The position numbers and the translations under genes were made by a program. A stretch of 64,000 nt of DNA from a bacterium (GTDB lineage: Bacteria > Planctomycetota > Planctomycetia > Pirellulales > Pirellulaceae): positions 186,001 to 250,000 of the forward strand of contig WGNR01000010.1 of NCBI GenBank assembly GCA_016124445.1. Direction: 5' to 3'. The notes beneath the pieces were generated by a model that was given only the letters and a program-made list of their open reading frames with translations, made no database searches and had not been told where the DNA came from. Below, piece after piece: positions 18,032 through 30,411 of this stretch (position 1 is the first letter of the stretch; each line of letters starts with the position of its first letter).

Positions 18032-19888
18032 ATGTCGAACGACTCTGGCACAAGTCGCAGCCAGCTGCTGATTGCCATCCTCTCGATCGTTGCGATTGCC
18101 ATCCATCTCGGCTTGTGGGGGTTCACCGACCTTCAGCAAAACCTGGTCAATCTTCCCCTGTATGTTGCGCTGGTTCTGGGGGGCGTGCCGCTGGTCTGGC
18201 AGCTCTTGAGAAAGCTTGTCGCGCGTGAATTCAGTTCTGACCTTTTGGCCGGCATTTCGATCGTGACCGGTGTGATCCTGGGCGAATACCTGGCCGCCAC
18301 GTTGGTGGTCCTCATGCTCTCTGGCGGCGAAGCATTGGAAGGCTACGCGGTTCGCAGTGCCTCGTCGGTCCTGCAAGCCTTGGCGAAACGCATGCCGACG
18401 GTCGCGCACCGAGTTTATGATTCCAAGCTGGAAGATGTCGAACTCGACGCCGTTAGCATCGGCGATGTTCTGCAAGTGTTTCCACACGAAGTCTGCCCGA
18501 TCGACGGCACGGTGGTCGAGGGGCATGGCGTGATGGACGAATCGTACCTGACGGGCGAGCCGTACATGATGTCGAAGACGCCTGGGGCGACGGTCCTTTC
18601 CGGTGCGATCAACGGCGAATCGGCACTTACGATTCGCGCGGATAAGTTAGCGGTCGATTCCCGCTATACGCAGATCATGCGCGTCATGGAGGTTTCGCAG
18701 CAACATCGCCCACGTATTCGTCGGTTGGGCGATCAGCTTGGTGCCATCTACACGCCGATCGCGGTTGCCCTCGCCATCTTGGCGTGGTTCATCAGTGGCG
18801 ACGCGACGCGGTTCTTGGCCGTGTTGGTTGTCGCCACGCCCTGTCCGCTGTTGATTGCGATTCCCGTAGCGATCATTGGATCGATATCGCTGGCTGCCCG
18901 GCGCGCGATTGTCATTCGCGATCCGGCTGTTTTGGAAAAGCTGGATGGGTGCCACACGGTCATCTTCGATAAGACCGGGACGCTGACCTATGGAGAACCG
19001 CAGCTGATCGAACAGAATTGTGCCGACGGTTTCGATCCCTCGGACGTGCTTTCGGTGGTGGCAAGTATCGAGCGTTATTCGAAGCATCCTTTAGCAAAAG
19101 CGATTGTGACGGCCGGCCAACAGCAGGGCGTAGAGGTCTGGGAGGCATCCGAGATCAGCGAGCCGCCCGGCCAGGGACTCGTCGGCAGAGTGGACAGCAG
19201 AGATGTTCGGGTCACCAGTCGCAAGGCATTGGCCGCGGAATCTTCCGACGCCATGCCGACGACGCCTATTAAGGCGGGTGGTCTCGAATGCATTGTCTTA
19301 ATAGACGGAAAGTTCGCCGCCAGCTTTCATTTCCGTGATGCCCCACGGCGCGAAGGGGAAAAATTCGTCCGGCATCTTTCGCCGCGGCATGGATTCAAAC
19401 GGATCATGCTTCTCTCAGGCGATCGCGAGTCCGAAGTGCAATACCTGGCAGCCATGGTAGGAATCGAAGAGATCCTGGCGGAAAAGACGCCTGAGGACAA
19501 ACTGGCCGTCGTTCGCGCCGAAACGAAGTTGGGCGATACCTTATTCATTGGCGACGGTATCAACGATGCGCCAGCCCTCATGGCGGCGACGGTGGGGATC
19601 GCCTTCGGCCAGAACAGTGACGTGACGACGGAGGCCGCCGGAGCGGTGATCATGGATTCGTCACTGGAGAAGGTAGACGAACTGCTGCACATCAGCCATC
19701 GTATGCGCCGAATTGCCTTAGAGAGTGCCGTGGGAGGAATGGCTCTTAGCGTCGTTGGCATGCTGATCGCGGCGGCCGGGTATCTGCCGCCGGTTGCAGG
19801 TGCACTATCCCAAGAGGTTATCGACGTGCTGGCGGTGCTCAACGCACTGCGGGCCGCGTTCCCGCCGCGATCGTTGAAGGATTTTTAG
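18032..19888 (+). CDS. P1B-type heavy-metal ATPase with TPC motif
   Basis: A 618-residue inner-membrane cation pump. The transmembrane ion-binding motif is T269-P270-C271-P272 ([16 protein letters not shown]) instead of CPC, CPH or SPC, resembling the P1B-5 (TPC) group linked to nickel/iron in other bacteria. Catalytic blocks: TGE at 174-176, phosphorylated Asp313 in DKTGTLT, His352-Pro353, and [10 protein letters not shown] from 507. There is no N-terminal Cys-x-x-Cys metal-binding domain and no C-terminal haemerythrin. The N-terminus starts directly with helices. ATG 18032 is preferred over an upstream in-frame GTG; the ribosome-binding site is weak. No regulator or chaperone is adjacent, so the metal is inferred only from the motif. 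Confidence 0.9.
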   Translation: MSNDSGTSRSQLLIAILSIVAIAIHLGLWGFTDLQQNLVNLPLYVALVLGGVPLVWQLLRKLVAREFSSDLLAGISIVTGVILGEYLAATLVVLMLSGGEALEGYAVRSASSVLQALAKRMPTVAHRVYDSKLEDVELDAVSIGDVLQVFPHEVCPIDGTVVEGHGVMDESYLTGEPYMMSKTPGATVLSGAINGESALTIRADKLAVDSRYTQIMRVMEVSQQHRPRIRRLGDQLGAIYTPIAVALAILAWFISGDATRFLAVLVVATPCPLLIAIPVAIIGSISLAARRAIVIRDPAVLEKLDGCHTVIFDKTGTLTYGEPQLIEQNCADGFDPSDVLSVVASIERYSKHPLAKAIVTAGQQQGVEVWEASEISEPPGQGLVGRVDSRDVRVTSRKALAAESSDAMPTTPIKAGGLECIVLIDGKFAASFHFRDAPRREGEKFVRHLSPRHGFKRIMLLSGDRESEVQYLAAMVGIEEILAEKTPEDKLAVVRAETKLGDTLFIGDGINDAPALMAATVGIAFGQNSDVTTEAAGAVIMDSSLEKVDELLHISHRMRRIALESAVGGMALSVVGMLIAAAGYLPPVAGALSQEVIDVLAVLNALRAAFPPRSLKDF

Positions 19889-19920
19889 TCCTTCACTTGA
19901 TTATAGTAAGAGCGGGGAGA

Positions 19921-21414
19921 CTAGCGGACCTGGCCGTGGCTGCGGATCGATTCCAGTTTCTCTTTAAGCTGCTTCACCAACGCCGGTTTTTCCGCATAGA
20001 GATTATGCTTCTGGTCGACATCGTTCTTCAGGTCGTAAAGCTCGCCCGGTAGGCCGTCTTCAACATAGCCTCGTTCATCGTCGAACCACTTGGGCGTTTT
20101 GCTATGTGCCCCGGTTTTGGCATTGATGAAAAGCCATTGGCCGTCGCGGATGGCATACGCTTTGTCAAACGTGTTATGCACGATGCTGCTACGCGGGCTC
20201 TCTTCACCTGCCGTCCAAACGGCCAACTGGTTGTAGCTGTCGATTGCCTGGTTGTCGGGAATCGAAGTGCCGACGATCGCCCCCAATGTCGCCATGATGT
20301 CGACCTGGCTGACCATGCTGTCGTTGACGCTGTCTGGTTGAACGTGGCCTGGCCATTTGACGACGAAGGGAACGTGGTGACCACCCTCGTAAAGATCGCG
20401 TTTCACACCACGGAAAGGTGTCGAACTCCAGTGTCCATAGTTCTTCACTCGATCGTAAGCGTACTTCTCGGCACCGTTGTCGGCGGTGAAGATGACGATC
20501 GTGTTGTCCTCGAAGCCATTGTCCTTGATCGCTTGCAGAATCTTGCCAGCCATAGCGTCGGTCATATTAACGAAATCACCGAATGGACCTGCCTGGGACT
20601 TGCCTTCAAACTCCTTCGTTGGAACGATCGGTGCATGGGGCGAATTAAATGGCACGTACAGAAAGAAAGGACCATCTTTCCCTTTCTGCTGTCCGATCCA
20701 GTCGACCGTCTTATCTGCCAGGCGAGGAACGACTGCCCAGAAATCCCAGTCTTTAACGGCCGGGCCAGGTCGAACCGACCAGCTACCTTCTGGTGTCTTG
20801 GGAGTCTTGTCCAGGAAGACGGTCGGCTTGGTGACGACCTTGTCGTCTTCAAACCAGGCGTAAGGTGGGAAGTTGGGGACATCGTCTCCGAAATAGTAAT
20901 CGAACCCGTGAGATAACGGGCCACCGGAAACTGACTTCGACCAATCAATCCGATCAGGCTGAATGACCCGGTTGCCGCCAACCTGGCCGATCTTGGTGTT
21001 GGGCTTGATCGCTTCGTCCCAGTTCCAGCCCAAGTGCCACTTGCCGACGCAGGCCGTGCGGTACCCTTTCTGCTTGAGCATCTCGGCGATCGTCAGTTCA
21101 TCCGGGGCAATTGCCGGAGGACCGAATGCCTGGACGATGCCGTGGAACTTCCGCCAATGGAAACGCCCCGTCAGCAGCGCATAGCGGCTCGGCGAGCAGA
21201 TGCCCGACGAACTATGGGCATCAGTCATCCGCACCCCTTCGTGAGCCAACCGGTCAAGATTCGGCGTGGGAATCTTCGAGTCCGGATTGTTCGCGTTAAG
21301 GTCGCCGAAGCCCATGTCATCGGCATACAGAATGACGATGTTAGGAAGTTCCGTCGCACGGGCTGAAGCGGTAAGTGCAAGCAGCAAGACGAAGGCAGCA
21401 GCAAGACGAAGCAC
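19921..21414 (-). CDS. Secreted sulfatase, third of tandem trio
   Basis: A 497-residue sulfatase. GTG 21414 is the likely start. It sits 1 bp after the stop of the upstream sulfatase, has GGGAG 7 nt before it, and begins the signal peptide MLRLAAAFVLLLALTASARA; longer versions would overlap the previous gene. Core blocks: NIVILYADDMGFGDLN, and formylglycine motif CSPSR with Cys73 (SSGICSPSRYALLTGR). A Trp-rich insert follows (GKWHLGWNWDEAI), and FNSPHAPIVP and ADNGAEKYAYD are also present. The latter resemble arylsulfatase A-like enzymes of polysaccharide degraders. It is probably translated together with the upstream gene. Confidence 0.93.
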   Translation of the reverse strand: MLRLAAAFVLLLALTASARATELPNIVILYADDMGFGDLNANNPDSKIPTPNLDRLAHEGVRMTDAHSSSGICSPSRYALLTGRFHWRKFHGIVQAFGPPAIAPDELTIAEMLKQKGYRTACVGKWHLGWNWDEAIKPNTKIGQVGGNRVIQPDRIDWSKSVSGGPLSHGFDYYFGDDVPNFPPYAWFEDDKVVTKPTVFLDKTPKTPEGSWSVRPGPAVKDWDFWAVVPRLADKTVDWIGQQKGKDGPFFLYVPFNSPHAPIVPTKEFEGKSQAGPFGDFVNMTDAMAGKILQAIKDNGFEDNTIVIFTADNGAEKYAYDRVKNYGHWSSTPFRGVKRDLYEGGHHVPFVVKWPGHVQPDSVNDSMVSQVDIMATLGAIVGTSIPDNQAIDSYNQLAVWTAGEESPRSSIVHNTFDKAYAIRDGQWLFINAKTGAHSKTPKWFDDERGYVEDGLPGELYDLKNDVDQKHNLYAEKPALVKQLKEKLESIRSHGQVR

Positions 21415-21415
21415 G

Positions 21416-23212
<1,797 letters not shown>

Positions 23213-23245
23213 CGAGATAATCTCCTTGAGGATCGCCAGGCGGCG

Positions 23246-24865
23246 TTATTTCTTTTTGTTCTTTCGGTATTTCATCAGTTCGCTGAATTCCCATACGCCG
23301 CACCGATCGGCCCATGCGTGCCAGGCCGCGGCAAGTTCCTTGGTCTTCTCGGGATATGTTTTATTCAGGTTGTTGGTTTCGGTCCGATCTTCTTTCAAGT
23401 TGTATAGCGACCAGGGGCCTCGATTGATCCGCACCGCTTTCCAATCGCCGCGGCGGACAGCCTCGTTGCCCTGATGTTCCCAGAACAAATCGCGAGGCTT
23501 GACTTCGGTTGGCTTGGCAAACTGTGCGGCGAAGCTTTGCCCTTCGGTCGGAATAATCTTGTTGCCTTCAAACTCGGTTGGATAAGTGGCTCCGCCTACT
23601 TCGGCCAAGGTCGGAAGAATATCGATCACATGCCCAGGGGCGTTGACCAGGCGACTCTTGCCATTTGGCAAGTTGATTCCCTTCGGCCAGTGGGCGATCA
23701 AGGGCGTCGAGATGCCTCCTTCGCGGGTATCGATCTTGAATTTACGAAACGGCGTATCGCTGGCGTTGGCCCACTCGAGACCGACGCTGGCATACGACAG
23801 GCCGGTGCCAATCGGGGCGTTTGGCTTGCCACGGCTGAATCCACCGGGGCCACCTTCCGCGGAACAGCCGTTATCCGAAAGGAAGAGGAACAACGTGTTA
23901 TCGAACTGGCCAAGTTCTTTCAGCTTGGCAACCAGACGGCCGACGTTTTGATCCAGACACTGCACCTGGGCCCCGTAGATCTCGCGGCGATGGGCCAGGT
24001 CTTTCTTTGCTTTCTCTGGCATGGCATCCCATGCTTTAGCTTGTTCGTCTCGGGGGCTCAGCTTCGTCCCTTCGGGAAACAGTCCCATCTCGGTTTGCCT
24101 GGCGAAACGAGCTTCACGTACGGCATCCCAACCTTGATCATGACGACCTTCCTGCTGGGCAATATCTTCCGGCTTCGCTTGCAGTGGCCAATGGACGGCG
24201 ATGTGGGCGAAGTAAAGAAAGAATGGCTTCTTGGTCTTGTTGACTGCCTCGTCGACGAAATCGATAGCGTAGTCGGTGAAGTCATCCGTGCAGTAAAAAT
24301 CGTCAGGCACTTCGACGCGGGTGTCGTTTTCGACAAAGAAGACGGTGTTGCGAATCTTCAGCGTGTCTTTGAAATAGACGCCGCCTCCGCTGGGCGTACC
24401 AAAGTAGCGATCGAAGCCGCGCTTGGTGGGCCATTGATCAGGCTCGGATCCGACATGCCATTTGCCGACCATCAAAGTGGTGTAGCCGGCAGGACGCAAG
24501 ACTTCGGCGATCGTGACACACTTATGATTCAGGTAGCCTTGATACGAGGGCACGCCATAGTTGGCCGTCATGTGACCGACGCCGGCCTGGTGTTGATAAA
24601 GTCCGGTCATCAAGGCTGCCCGCGTCGGGCAACAGCGGGCCGTGTTGTAGAACTGGGTGAACCGCAATCCACCATTGGCCAACGCATCGAGATTCGGCGT
24701 TTCAAACTCTCCGCCGTAGCAGCCAATGTCTGAGAAGCCCATGTCGTCGGCCATCATCAGAACGATGTTCGGTTTCTCTTGAGCGGTGGCCGTTGCCGCA
24801 ATGATAGTGACACTTGCCAAAGCCAATGCGAGCGGAAATGCGCGCAAACGGAGACGTTCGAGCAT
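23246..24865 (-). CDS. Secreted sulfatase, first of tandem trio
   Basis: A 539-residue sulfatase from ATG 24865, which begins the signal peptide (to about residue 29). An in-frame GTG 12 codons upstream adds no leader character. Core: KPNIVLMMADDMGFSDIGCYG, formylglycine motif CCPTR with Cys78 (FYNTARCCPTRAALMTG), GKWHVGSEPDQWPTKRGFD, and LSDNGCSAEGGPGGFS. It is the closest relative in the window of the partial sulfatase at the left end. The C-terminus is basic (MKYRKNKKK). It is first of three consecutive sulfatase genes and 139 bp downstream of a secreted hydrolase gene on the same strand. Confidence 0.95.
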   Translation of the reverse strand: MLERLRLRAFPLALALASVTIIAATATAQEKPNIVLMMADDMGFSDIGCYGGEFETPNLDALANGGLRFTQFYNTARCCPTRAALMTGLYQHQAGVGHMTANYGVPSYQGYLNHKCVTIAEVLRPAGYTTLMVGKWHVGSEPDQWPTKRGFDRYFGTPSGGGVYFKDTLKIRNTVFFVENDTRVEVPDDFYCTDDFTDYAIDFVDEAVNKTKKPFFLYFAHIAVHWPLQAKPEDIAQQEGRHDQGWDAVREARFARQTEMGLFPEGTKLSPRDEQAKAWDAMPEKAKKDLAHRREIYGAQVQCLDQNVGRLVAKLKELGQFDNTLFLFLSDNGCSAEGGPGGFSRGKPNAPIGTGLSYASVGLEWANASDTPFRKFKIDTREGGISTPLIAHWPKGINLPNGKSRLVNAPGHVIDILPTLAEVGGATYPTEFEGNKIIPTEGQSFAAQFAKPTEVKPRDLFWEHQGNEAVRRGDWKAVRINRGPWSLYNLKEDRTETNNLNKTYPEKTKELAAAWHAWADRCGVWEFSELMKYRKNKKK

Positions 24866-25004
24866 AGTAGATCTCGGGAGCAGGGAAAGGGAGAATCGCA
24901 CGTAATCAGATAGGCAAAGCGCGGTCCTGCATTGTCGTTGCTCGGCCGTGGCGAGTCAAATCTCGGCTCGGGGCAAACAAGGTGGCTTGGCTTGGCGCCG
25001 GGAC

Positions 25005-25829
25005 CTACTTTTCCGCGGCATACTTCTCGATGAAGTCGGCCACCTTCTTCGGATCGGGGTGGGTGAAATGGTGCCCGTGCGACTGCTCGGTACCTTCTTT
25101 GACTTCGATGATCTCGAACTCACCACCCAGTTTGCGGTAGCGCTCCGCCAGGATAAAGGTGTTTTCGGTTGGCGGCACGACCACGTCGCTGAGCGAAACG
25201 ATATGCAGAATGGGGATCTTGGCTTCGGCAATCGGCTTCAGGATATCGATCGGGTTTTTGTCGTAGGCCATTGCTTCCGCTTCAGTGAAGCCATATTCCT
25301 CCTGCAGATGCTTCCAGCTGCCGGCGCTGCCGATTCCTTTTCCTTTGCCGCCGGGCCAGCTTTTGATATCGCAAACTGGCGTATCAGCGTAGATGCAAGC
25401 AACCCGATCGGGATGTCGCGAAGCCCAGCCGTAGACGAACAGGCCTCCGCGGCTTACTCCTTCCAGGGCAACCTTGGGGGACATGCCATGCTCGACCATG
25501 AAGTCGTAAAACTTATCCCAATGTCCCATCGCCCTGGGACTACCTAGCATGTTGTCGGTGTTGATGTACGCAATGTGAAAGCCCCGTTCCAGCAGCAGCA
25601 AGTCGGCTTCGGCATGGAACGAAGGAAACCGGGCCCGCCAGACCCATGGGTTCCCTTTGGCTGCTTCCTTGGGTATGACGACGTAGGCAGGACGGGAGTC
25701 GACGTTGAAATCGAATCTTTCGTGACCCTTCCAGTCCGACTTTTTGCCAGGCCAATCGGCCGAGACCGGGGTGGTGAAAGTCGATGTAAATAGCAGGGCC
25801 GCAAGCAGAAGCAGGTGAAGTCGAATCAT
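25005..25829 (-). CDS. Secreted alpha/beta hydrolase
   Basis: A 274-residue serine hydrolase with signal peptide 1-24. Nucleophile elbow G-V-S-R-G-G with Ser126; likely acid Asp215 (SLSDVVVPP) and His near 251-253 (SHGHHFTHP), so the triad seems complete. The fold fits prolyl-oligopeptidase/BAAT-like or esterase enzymes. ATG 25829 is chosen for the leader; upstream sequence in frame is not protein-like. It precedes three sulfatase genes on the same strand and may act as a carbohydrate esterase removing acyl groups from the same glycan. That link is an inference from position only. Confidence 0.85.
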   Translation of the reverse strand: MIRLHLLLLAALLFTSTFTTPVSADWPGKKSDWKGHERFDFNVDSRPAYVVIPKEAAKGNPWVWRARFPSFHAEADLLLLERGFHIAYINTDNMLGSPRAMGHWDKFYDFMVEHGMSPKVALEGVSRGGLFVYGWASRHPDRVACIYADTPVCDIKSWPGGKGKGIGSAGSWKHLQEEYGFTEAEAMAYDKNPIDILKPIAEAKIPILHIVSLSDVVVPPTENTFILAERYRKLGGEFEIIEVKEGTEQSHGHHFTHPDPKKVADFIEKYAAEK

Positions 25830-26128
25830 GGCAGGCAGGGATCTCTGAGGAGTTTTTAGCGGTGGGTGGACAATCGGATGGCTGGGAAGCCTTTCTGACA
25901 AACCTACTTGAACTTGTCAGGCTTTGACAGAATGCTGCCCCGATTTCCCAGGAGTTTCCAGCCTTTAAGGGGGCGTGTGAGATGCAATACTTCTCGCTTT
26001 TCAGGAACAAATTGGCTAAAATAAGTTGGTGATGCCGAAGAGGTTTTCAGAACCCTATCGGATCGATGCCCACCCCCAATATGCCGTATCATCCCCAAAC
26101 ACGGCCCCTGCCTGTAGTTGCAACGTTT

Positions 26129-28546
26129 ATGAACCTAGTTTCATCTGTTTCGATTTGCGCGCGATTCTCTATCGTGGCGAGCCTGATTGGGCTGGTTGTC
26201 AGTTCGAGTGTCGTGCTAGGCGCGGAATCGGACACGTCGAAGTCGGTTCGTAGCTTCCTCGAAAACAACTGCTACGATTGCCACCAAGGCGATTCGGCCG
26301 ACGCTTCACTGGATCTCGAAAAGCTTTCCTTCGATCTCGGCCAGGCCGACAACCTCCAGCGGTGGGTTCGTATTTACGATCGAGTCCGTGATGGTGAAAT
26401 GCCTCCGAAAGACTACGACGCGCCGGACCCTCAGGAAAAGAACGAGTTTCTCTCGGCTGCCTACCAAGGGCTGACCCATTTCCAAATTGCTGTCTACAAC
26501 AAATATGGCCGTGTCCGCGGACGTCGGCTGACGCGAAAGCAGATCGAGCATTCGCTGCAGGATTTGCTCGGTATCGACATTCCGCTGCTGCAATACCTGC
26601 CTGAAGAAATGAAGACCGATGGCTTCACAACGGTTGCATCCGGTCAGGGAATGTCTCACTTCCAGTTACAGGCCCACCTGGAAACGGTTGATGTCGCCCT
26701 CGACGAAGCTCTGCGACGAGCCCTGAGTCCGGAAGACAACTACCAACGCGACTTCGATGCTGAAGGGGTCGCGCGCACCAACCCCAAACGTCGCTGCCGT
26801 GAACCGGAGATGCGGCAAGGGAAAGCGGTCATCTGGTCTTCCGGCTTGATCTACTACGGCCGCATTCCGGCCACCACCGCCAGGGAAGATGGCTGGTTTG
26901 ACTTCGAGGTCACCGTTTCTGGTTTGAAACTTCCCAAGACAGGCGGTGTCTGGTCGACGGTTCGCACCGGGCCCTGCGTTTCGAGTGCGCCGCTGCTGAC
27001 GAGCGTCACGACGTTCGAGGCGATGGAGAAGCCGAAGACGGTCAAGTTCCGGACTTGGCTTCCGAAAGGACACATGCTGGAGATCCGACCTGGCGACGGC
27101 TCGCTCAAGAAGGGACGCTTTGCCGGCGGTCAGGTGGGTGCTGGAGAAGGGGAACCGCAGAATCTGCCGGGGATCGCATTTGACCGCATCACGATGAAAC
27201 AGGTTCATCTTAATGGCGACGACAACCGAATTCGCGAGTTGCTGTTTGGCGACCTGAAGGTTGAGCCAGAAAAAGACAAGCGAAAGCCTTGGAAGGTGAT
27301 CAGTAAGAATCCCAAGGCGGACGCCGAGCGTTTGTTGGTCCGCTTCGCGAGTCGAGCCTTCCGCCGACCGGTCACCTCGGACGAGATTCGCCCCTATCTG
27401 AACGAAGTAAATGCTGCTTTGGACAGCAAGGCCGAATTCGTTGATGCTTTGCGGCTGGGCTACCGAGCGCTGCTATGCTCACCGCGGTTTCTATATTTCG
27501 TCGAAGAGCCAGGAAAGCTTGATCACTATGAGGTCGCAACGCGGCTGAGCTACTTCCTGACGGGAAGCTGCCCCGACGAACAGCTGATGCAGTTGGCAGC
27601 GGCTGGCAAGCTGCACGATCCGATAATCCTCAAACAGCAAGCGCGGCGGCTTTTGGAGGGGGAAAACGGCGATCGATTTATCCATGACTTCGCTGCTCAG
27701 TGGATCGAACTCGATCAGATCGATTTCACCGATCCAGACCCTCGCTTATACCGAGAATTCGATCCAATTGTCGAGCAGGCAATGCTGGACGAAACGGAGA
27801 CCTACTTGCAAACAATGCTGAAGGAGAACATGCATGTCTCTAAGTTGATCGAATCCGATTTCACCTTTTTGAATAGTCGTCTGGCTCGTTACTATCACGT
27901 CGATGGCATCGACGGTGACACCCTCCGGAAGGTGAACGTGAAGCCAGACAGCCATCGAGGCGGTTTGCTGACGCAGGGCTCGATTCTGAAAGTAACGGCC
28001 AACGGGTCCAATACTTCGCCGGTTGTTCGCGGAGTTTGGGTTTCCGAGCGGCTGTTGGGTGTTGAAGTTCCTCCGCCGCCGAGCAATGTGCCGGCGGTTG
28101 AGCCTGATATTCGTGGTGCCAAGACGATTCGTGAGCAGTTGGCCAAGCATCGTTCGCAAGGCGAATGTGCCGCGTGCCACTCGAAGATTGATCCGCCTGG
28201 TTTTGCGCTGGAGAACTTTGATCCAGCCGGCCAATGGCGAGACAATTACCCTCAGGTCTCGGGCCGCAACGTCAAGAAGGGGCTGCCGATCGATGCCAGC
28301 TATGATTTGCCGAGCGGGAAACGCTTTCGTGACGTTGCCGGATTCCAGAAGATTGTCACTGAGTATCCGCATCGCCTGGCCGCCAACCTGGCCCGGCACT
28401 TGCTGATTTATGGAACCGGAGCCGGGATCGATTTTGTCGATCGAGCCCAGATCGAAGAGATTGCGAACAAATCGGCCGCAGACCAGTTCGGTTTTCGCTC
28501 GATTATTGAAGAGGTCGTCGTCAGCGACCTGTTCCTGATTAAATAG
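26129..28546 (+). CDS. DUF1592-family planctomycete cytochrome protein
   Basis: An 805-residue exported protein of the DUF1587/DUF1592/DUF1588/DUF1585 group. ATG 26129 starts a signal peptide ([19 protein letters not shown]); an ATG 21 codons upstream is possible. The N-terminus carries a haem-type motif (NNCYDCHQ, about residues 46-50) and [30 protein letters not shown] marks DUF1587. A beta-rich segment follows, then [19 protein letters not shown] (DUF1595) and the DUF1592 segment ([20 protein letters not shown]). Near the end are DUF1588 ([17 protein letters not shown]), a second CxxCH ([18 protein letters not shown]) and DUF1585. It pairs with the DUF1552 gene 20 bp downstream, as commonly seen. 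Function is unknown; an oxidoreductase role is assumed from the haem motifs. Confidence 0.88.
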   Translation: MNLVSSVSICARFSIVASLIGLVVSSSVVLGAESDTSKSVRSFLENNCYDCHQGDSADASLDLEKLSFDLGQADNLQRWVRIYDRVRDGEMPPKDYDAPDPQEKNEFLSAAYQGLTHFQIAVYNKYGRVRGRRLTRKQIEHSLQDLLGIDIPLLQYLPEEMKTDGFTTVASGQGMSHFQLQAHLETVDVALDEALRRALSPEDNYQRDFDAEGVARTNPKRRCREPEMRQGKAVIWSSGLIYYGRIPATTAREDGWFDFEVTVSGLKLPKTGGVWSTVRTGPCVSSAPLLTSVTTFEAMEKPKTVKFRTWLPKGHMLEIRPGDGSLKKGRFAGGQVGAGEGEPQNLPGIAFDRITMKQVHLNGDDNRIRELLFGDLKVEPEKDKRKPWKVISKNPKADAERLLVRFASRAFRRPVTSDEIRPYLNEVNAALDSKAEFVDALRLGYRALLCSPRFLYFVEEPGKLDHYEVATRLSYFLTGSCPDEQLMQLAAAGKLHDPIILKQQARRLLEGENGDRFIHDFAAQWIELDQIDFTDPDPRLYREFDPIVEQAMLDETETYLQTMLKENMHVSKLIESDFTFLNSRLARYYHVDGIDGDTLRKVNVKPDSHRGGLLTQGSILKVTANGSNTSPVVRGVWVSERLLGVEVPPPPSNVPAVEPDIRGAKTIREQLAKHRSQGECAACHSKIDPPGFALENFDPAGQWRDNYPQVSGRNVKKGLPIDASYDLPSGKRFRDVAGFQKIVTEYPHRLAANLARHLLIYGTGAGIDFVDRAQIEEIANKSAADQFGFRSIIEEVVVSDLFLIK

Positions 28547-28566
28547 CCATCCCCACCTTTCACAGA

Positions 28567-29874
28567 ATGAAACGAGATATGTCGCGCCAAGTTTATTTCA
28601 ACTTCGGAAAGAAACTGAGTCGTCGCACGGTTCTTCGCGGAACGGCCGGTGTCGGGATGTCGATTCCATGGCTTAGTGCCATGAAGGAGGCCTTCGCCGG
28701 TAGCGAAGCTTCGAAGACTCCGCGCCGTTTTGTGGCGATGACCTTGGGACTGGGGCTGCATGCCCAGAACCTGAATCCCCAGAAGGCCGGCCGCGACTAT
28801 GAGGCGTCGCTGTACCTGAAGAAGCTGCAAGATATCCGTGATAAGTTCACGGTAATCTCCGGTTCGTCCCATCCGGACGTCTCAGGCGGACATCGTGCCG
28901 AAGCAAGCTTGCTTTCCGCGACGCCGATGGGCAAAGGTGCCCAGTCACGGACGACGATCTCGATCGATCAACTGCTGGCCAAGCACATGGGACACAACAC
29001 GCGATTTCCGTCGCTGGTGCTTTCCTCGGCGGGTAACAGCAGTCCTTCGTACACCGAGAATGGTTCGATGATCCCGGCCGAAAGCTCGCCGGCACGGCTG
29101 TTCATGCAATTGTTTGTCAACGATTCACCAGCGGAACAGGAGAAACAATTACAACGGGCGCGGCAGGGGAAAAGCATCATGGACCTCGTCGCCGACGATG
29201 CGAAAAACCTTGCTCGTGATCTGGGCGCCGGAGACCGTGATCGGCTGTCGGCCTATTTTCACAGCGTCCGCGAGTTGGAAAAGCGGATGGTCGAAGCAGA
29301 GCAATGGGCTCATCTGCCCAAGCCGAAGGTTGATACCAAGCGGCCGATCGACATCAGCAACCCGAACGACTTTATCGGTCGCCAGCGGCTGATGAACGAC
29401 ATGATTCGCTTGGCGTTGTCGACCGATTCCAGCCGGTTCATTTCGTTCCATCTGGGTGGAAGCGGCGGCGTCGTTCCGCTGGAAGGAGTCGACGAAGGCT
29501 ACCATTCGCTCAGCCACCATGGCCTCGATAAAGAGAAGCTGGCCCAACTGGCGTTGGTCGAAACGGCCATCGTCGAAGCTTGGGGTGATTTCCTGCGAGG
29601 ACTGGCGGCGATTGAGGAAGAAGAAGGCAGTCTGCTCGATCACACTTCGGTTTTGCTGACCAGCAACCTGGGAAATGCTTCCAGCCACGACAATCGCAAC
29701 ATGCCGGTGCTGTTTGCTGGGGGTGGTTTCAAGCATGGCCAGCACTTGGCCTTCGACCAGAAGAAGAATTACCCGCTGCCGAATCTCTACCTTTCGGTGC
29801 TGCAGCAAACGGGGCTGGAAGTCGACAAATTTGCGACCAGTACCGGAACCATGACCGGGCTTCAGGCCAGTTAA
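28567..29874 (+). CDS. DUF1552 family protein
   Basis: A 435-residue member of DUF1552, partner of DUF1592 cytochromes. It has a twin-arginine type leader ([20 protein letters not shown]), so it is probably exported folded. Visible blocks: [57 protein letters not shown], and the C-terminal [17 protein letters not shown] and [20 protein letters not shown], with His/Asp residues likely to bind metal. The first ATG is used; a second lies four codons in. The 20-bp spacing from the DUF1592 gene indicates one operon. The reaction is unknown; the fold is thought to resemble DUF1501. Confidence 0.88.
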   Translation: MKRDMSRQVYFNFGKKLSRRTVLRGTAGVGMSIPWLSAMKEAFAGSEASKTPRRFVAMTLGLGLHAQNLNPQKAGRDYEASLYLKKLQDIRDKFTVISGSSHPDVSGGHRAEASLLSATPMGKGAQSRTTISIDQLLAKHMGHNTRFPSLVLSSAGNSSPSYTENGSMIPAESSPARLFMQLFVNDSPAEQEKQLQRARQGKSIMDLVADDAKNLARDLGAGDRDRLSAYFHSVRELEKRMVEAEQWAHLPKPKVDTKRPIDISNPNDFIGRQRLMNDMIRLALSTDSSRFISFHLGGSGGVVPLEGVDEGYHSLSHHGLDKEKLAQLALVETAIVEAWGDFLRGLAAIEEEEGSLLDHTSVLLTSNLGNASSHDNRNMPVLFAGGGFKHGQHLAFDQKKNYPLPNLYLSVLQQTGLEVDKFATSTGTMTGLQAS

Positions 29875-29887
29875 CGCTACCGATTGC

Positions 29888-30406
29888 TTAGCCGGGGCTC
29901 GGTTTGCTGAGCACCAGTTCCCAGGGATCACTCTGGCTGCACTTGGTGATCATCTTCGGGAAGCCTTCGTCGAGCGGCGTTTGCCATCCCTCGAGCAGAT
30001 CTCCGACCACCGGCATCAGCTTGGGATTACAGGTCGGCGAACCGGGGGCGATCATGTAGAAGACGATCGGAGGACTGGTCATCCACTGGTAGAAATGGTC
30101 GGCGACTCGCTGCGTGAGGCTGGGATCGGCCTCGGGGAACTGTGAATCGGCCACGAACACCACCTGGCGCGGTTTCATCATCTTGCCCCACAAGCGATCA
30201 CAACCCCGTTGCAGAACACCAGCCAGACGGTGTCGCAAATAGCTGGCCTGATCGTCGAACGGTTGACCAATGTATCCGGCCAAGTCGTGCTGTGGGGAGC
30301 AGAGCAGTGGGGTGAGAACGCCTGCTTGATCGATGCTGGCCGCGTACCATCGAAGCTGGTGACACTCAAGCAGCACCGTTAGCAGAACGGGTTGTTTGTC
30401 AGGCAA
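29888..30406 (-). CDS. Hypothetical protein in phosphorelay operon
   Basis: I do not recognise a family. The 172-residue product has no signal or membrane segment. It contains a central hydrophobic strand (PRQVVFVADSQFPEADP) and a possible catalytic or binding region (SPPIVFYMIAPGSPTCNP). TTG 30406 is the likely start: AGGAG lies 10 nt upstream, inside the end of the response regulator gene, and the TTG is 5 bp after that gene's stop. A GTG further upstream would overlap it. It is the last gene of the operon and may take part in the regulator's output. It converges on the DUF1552 gene, 13 bp away. Confidence 0.65.
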   Translation of the reverse strand: MPDKQPVLLTVLLECHQLRWYAASIDQAGVLTPLLCSPQHDLAGYIGQPFDDQASYLRHRLAGVLQRGCDRLWGKMMKPRQVVFVADSQFPEADPSLTQRVADHFYQWMTSPPIVFYMIAPGSPTCNPKLMPVVGDLLEGWQTPLDEGFPKMITKCSQSDPWELVLSKPSPG

Positions 30407-30411
30407 GGGGG

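Noticed and set aside
23474..24733. Plus-strand frame of 419 codons opposite the first tandem sulfatase
   Set aside because: Antisense shadow of a clear sulfatase; no family motif and no ribosome-binding site.
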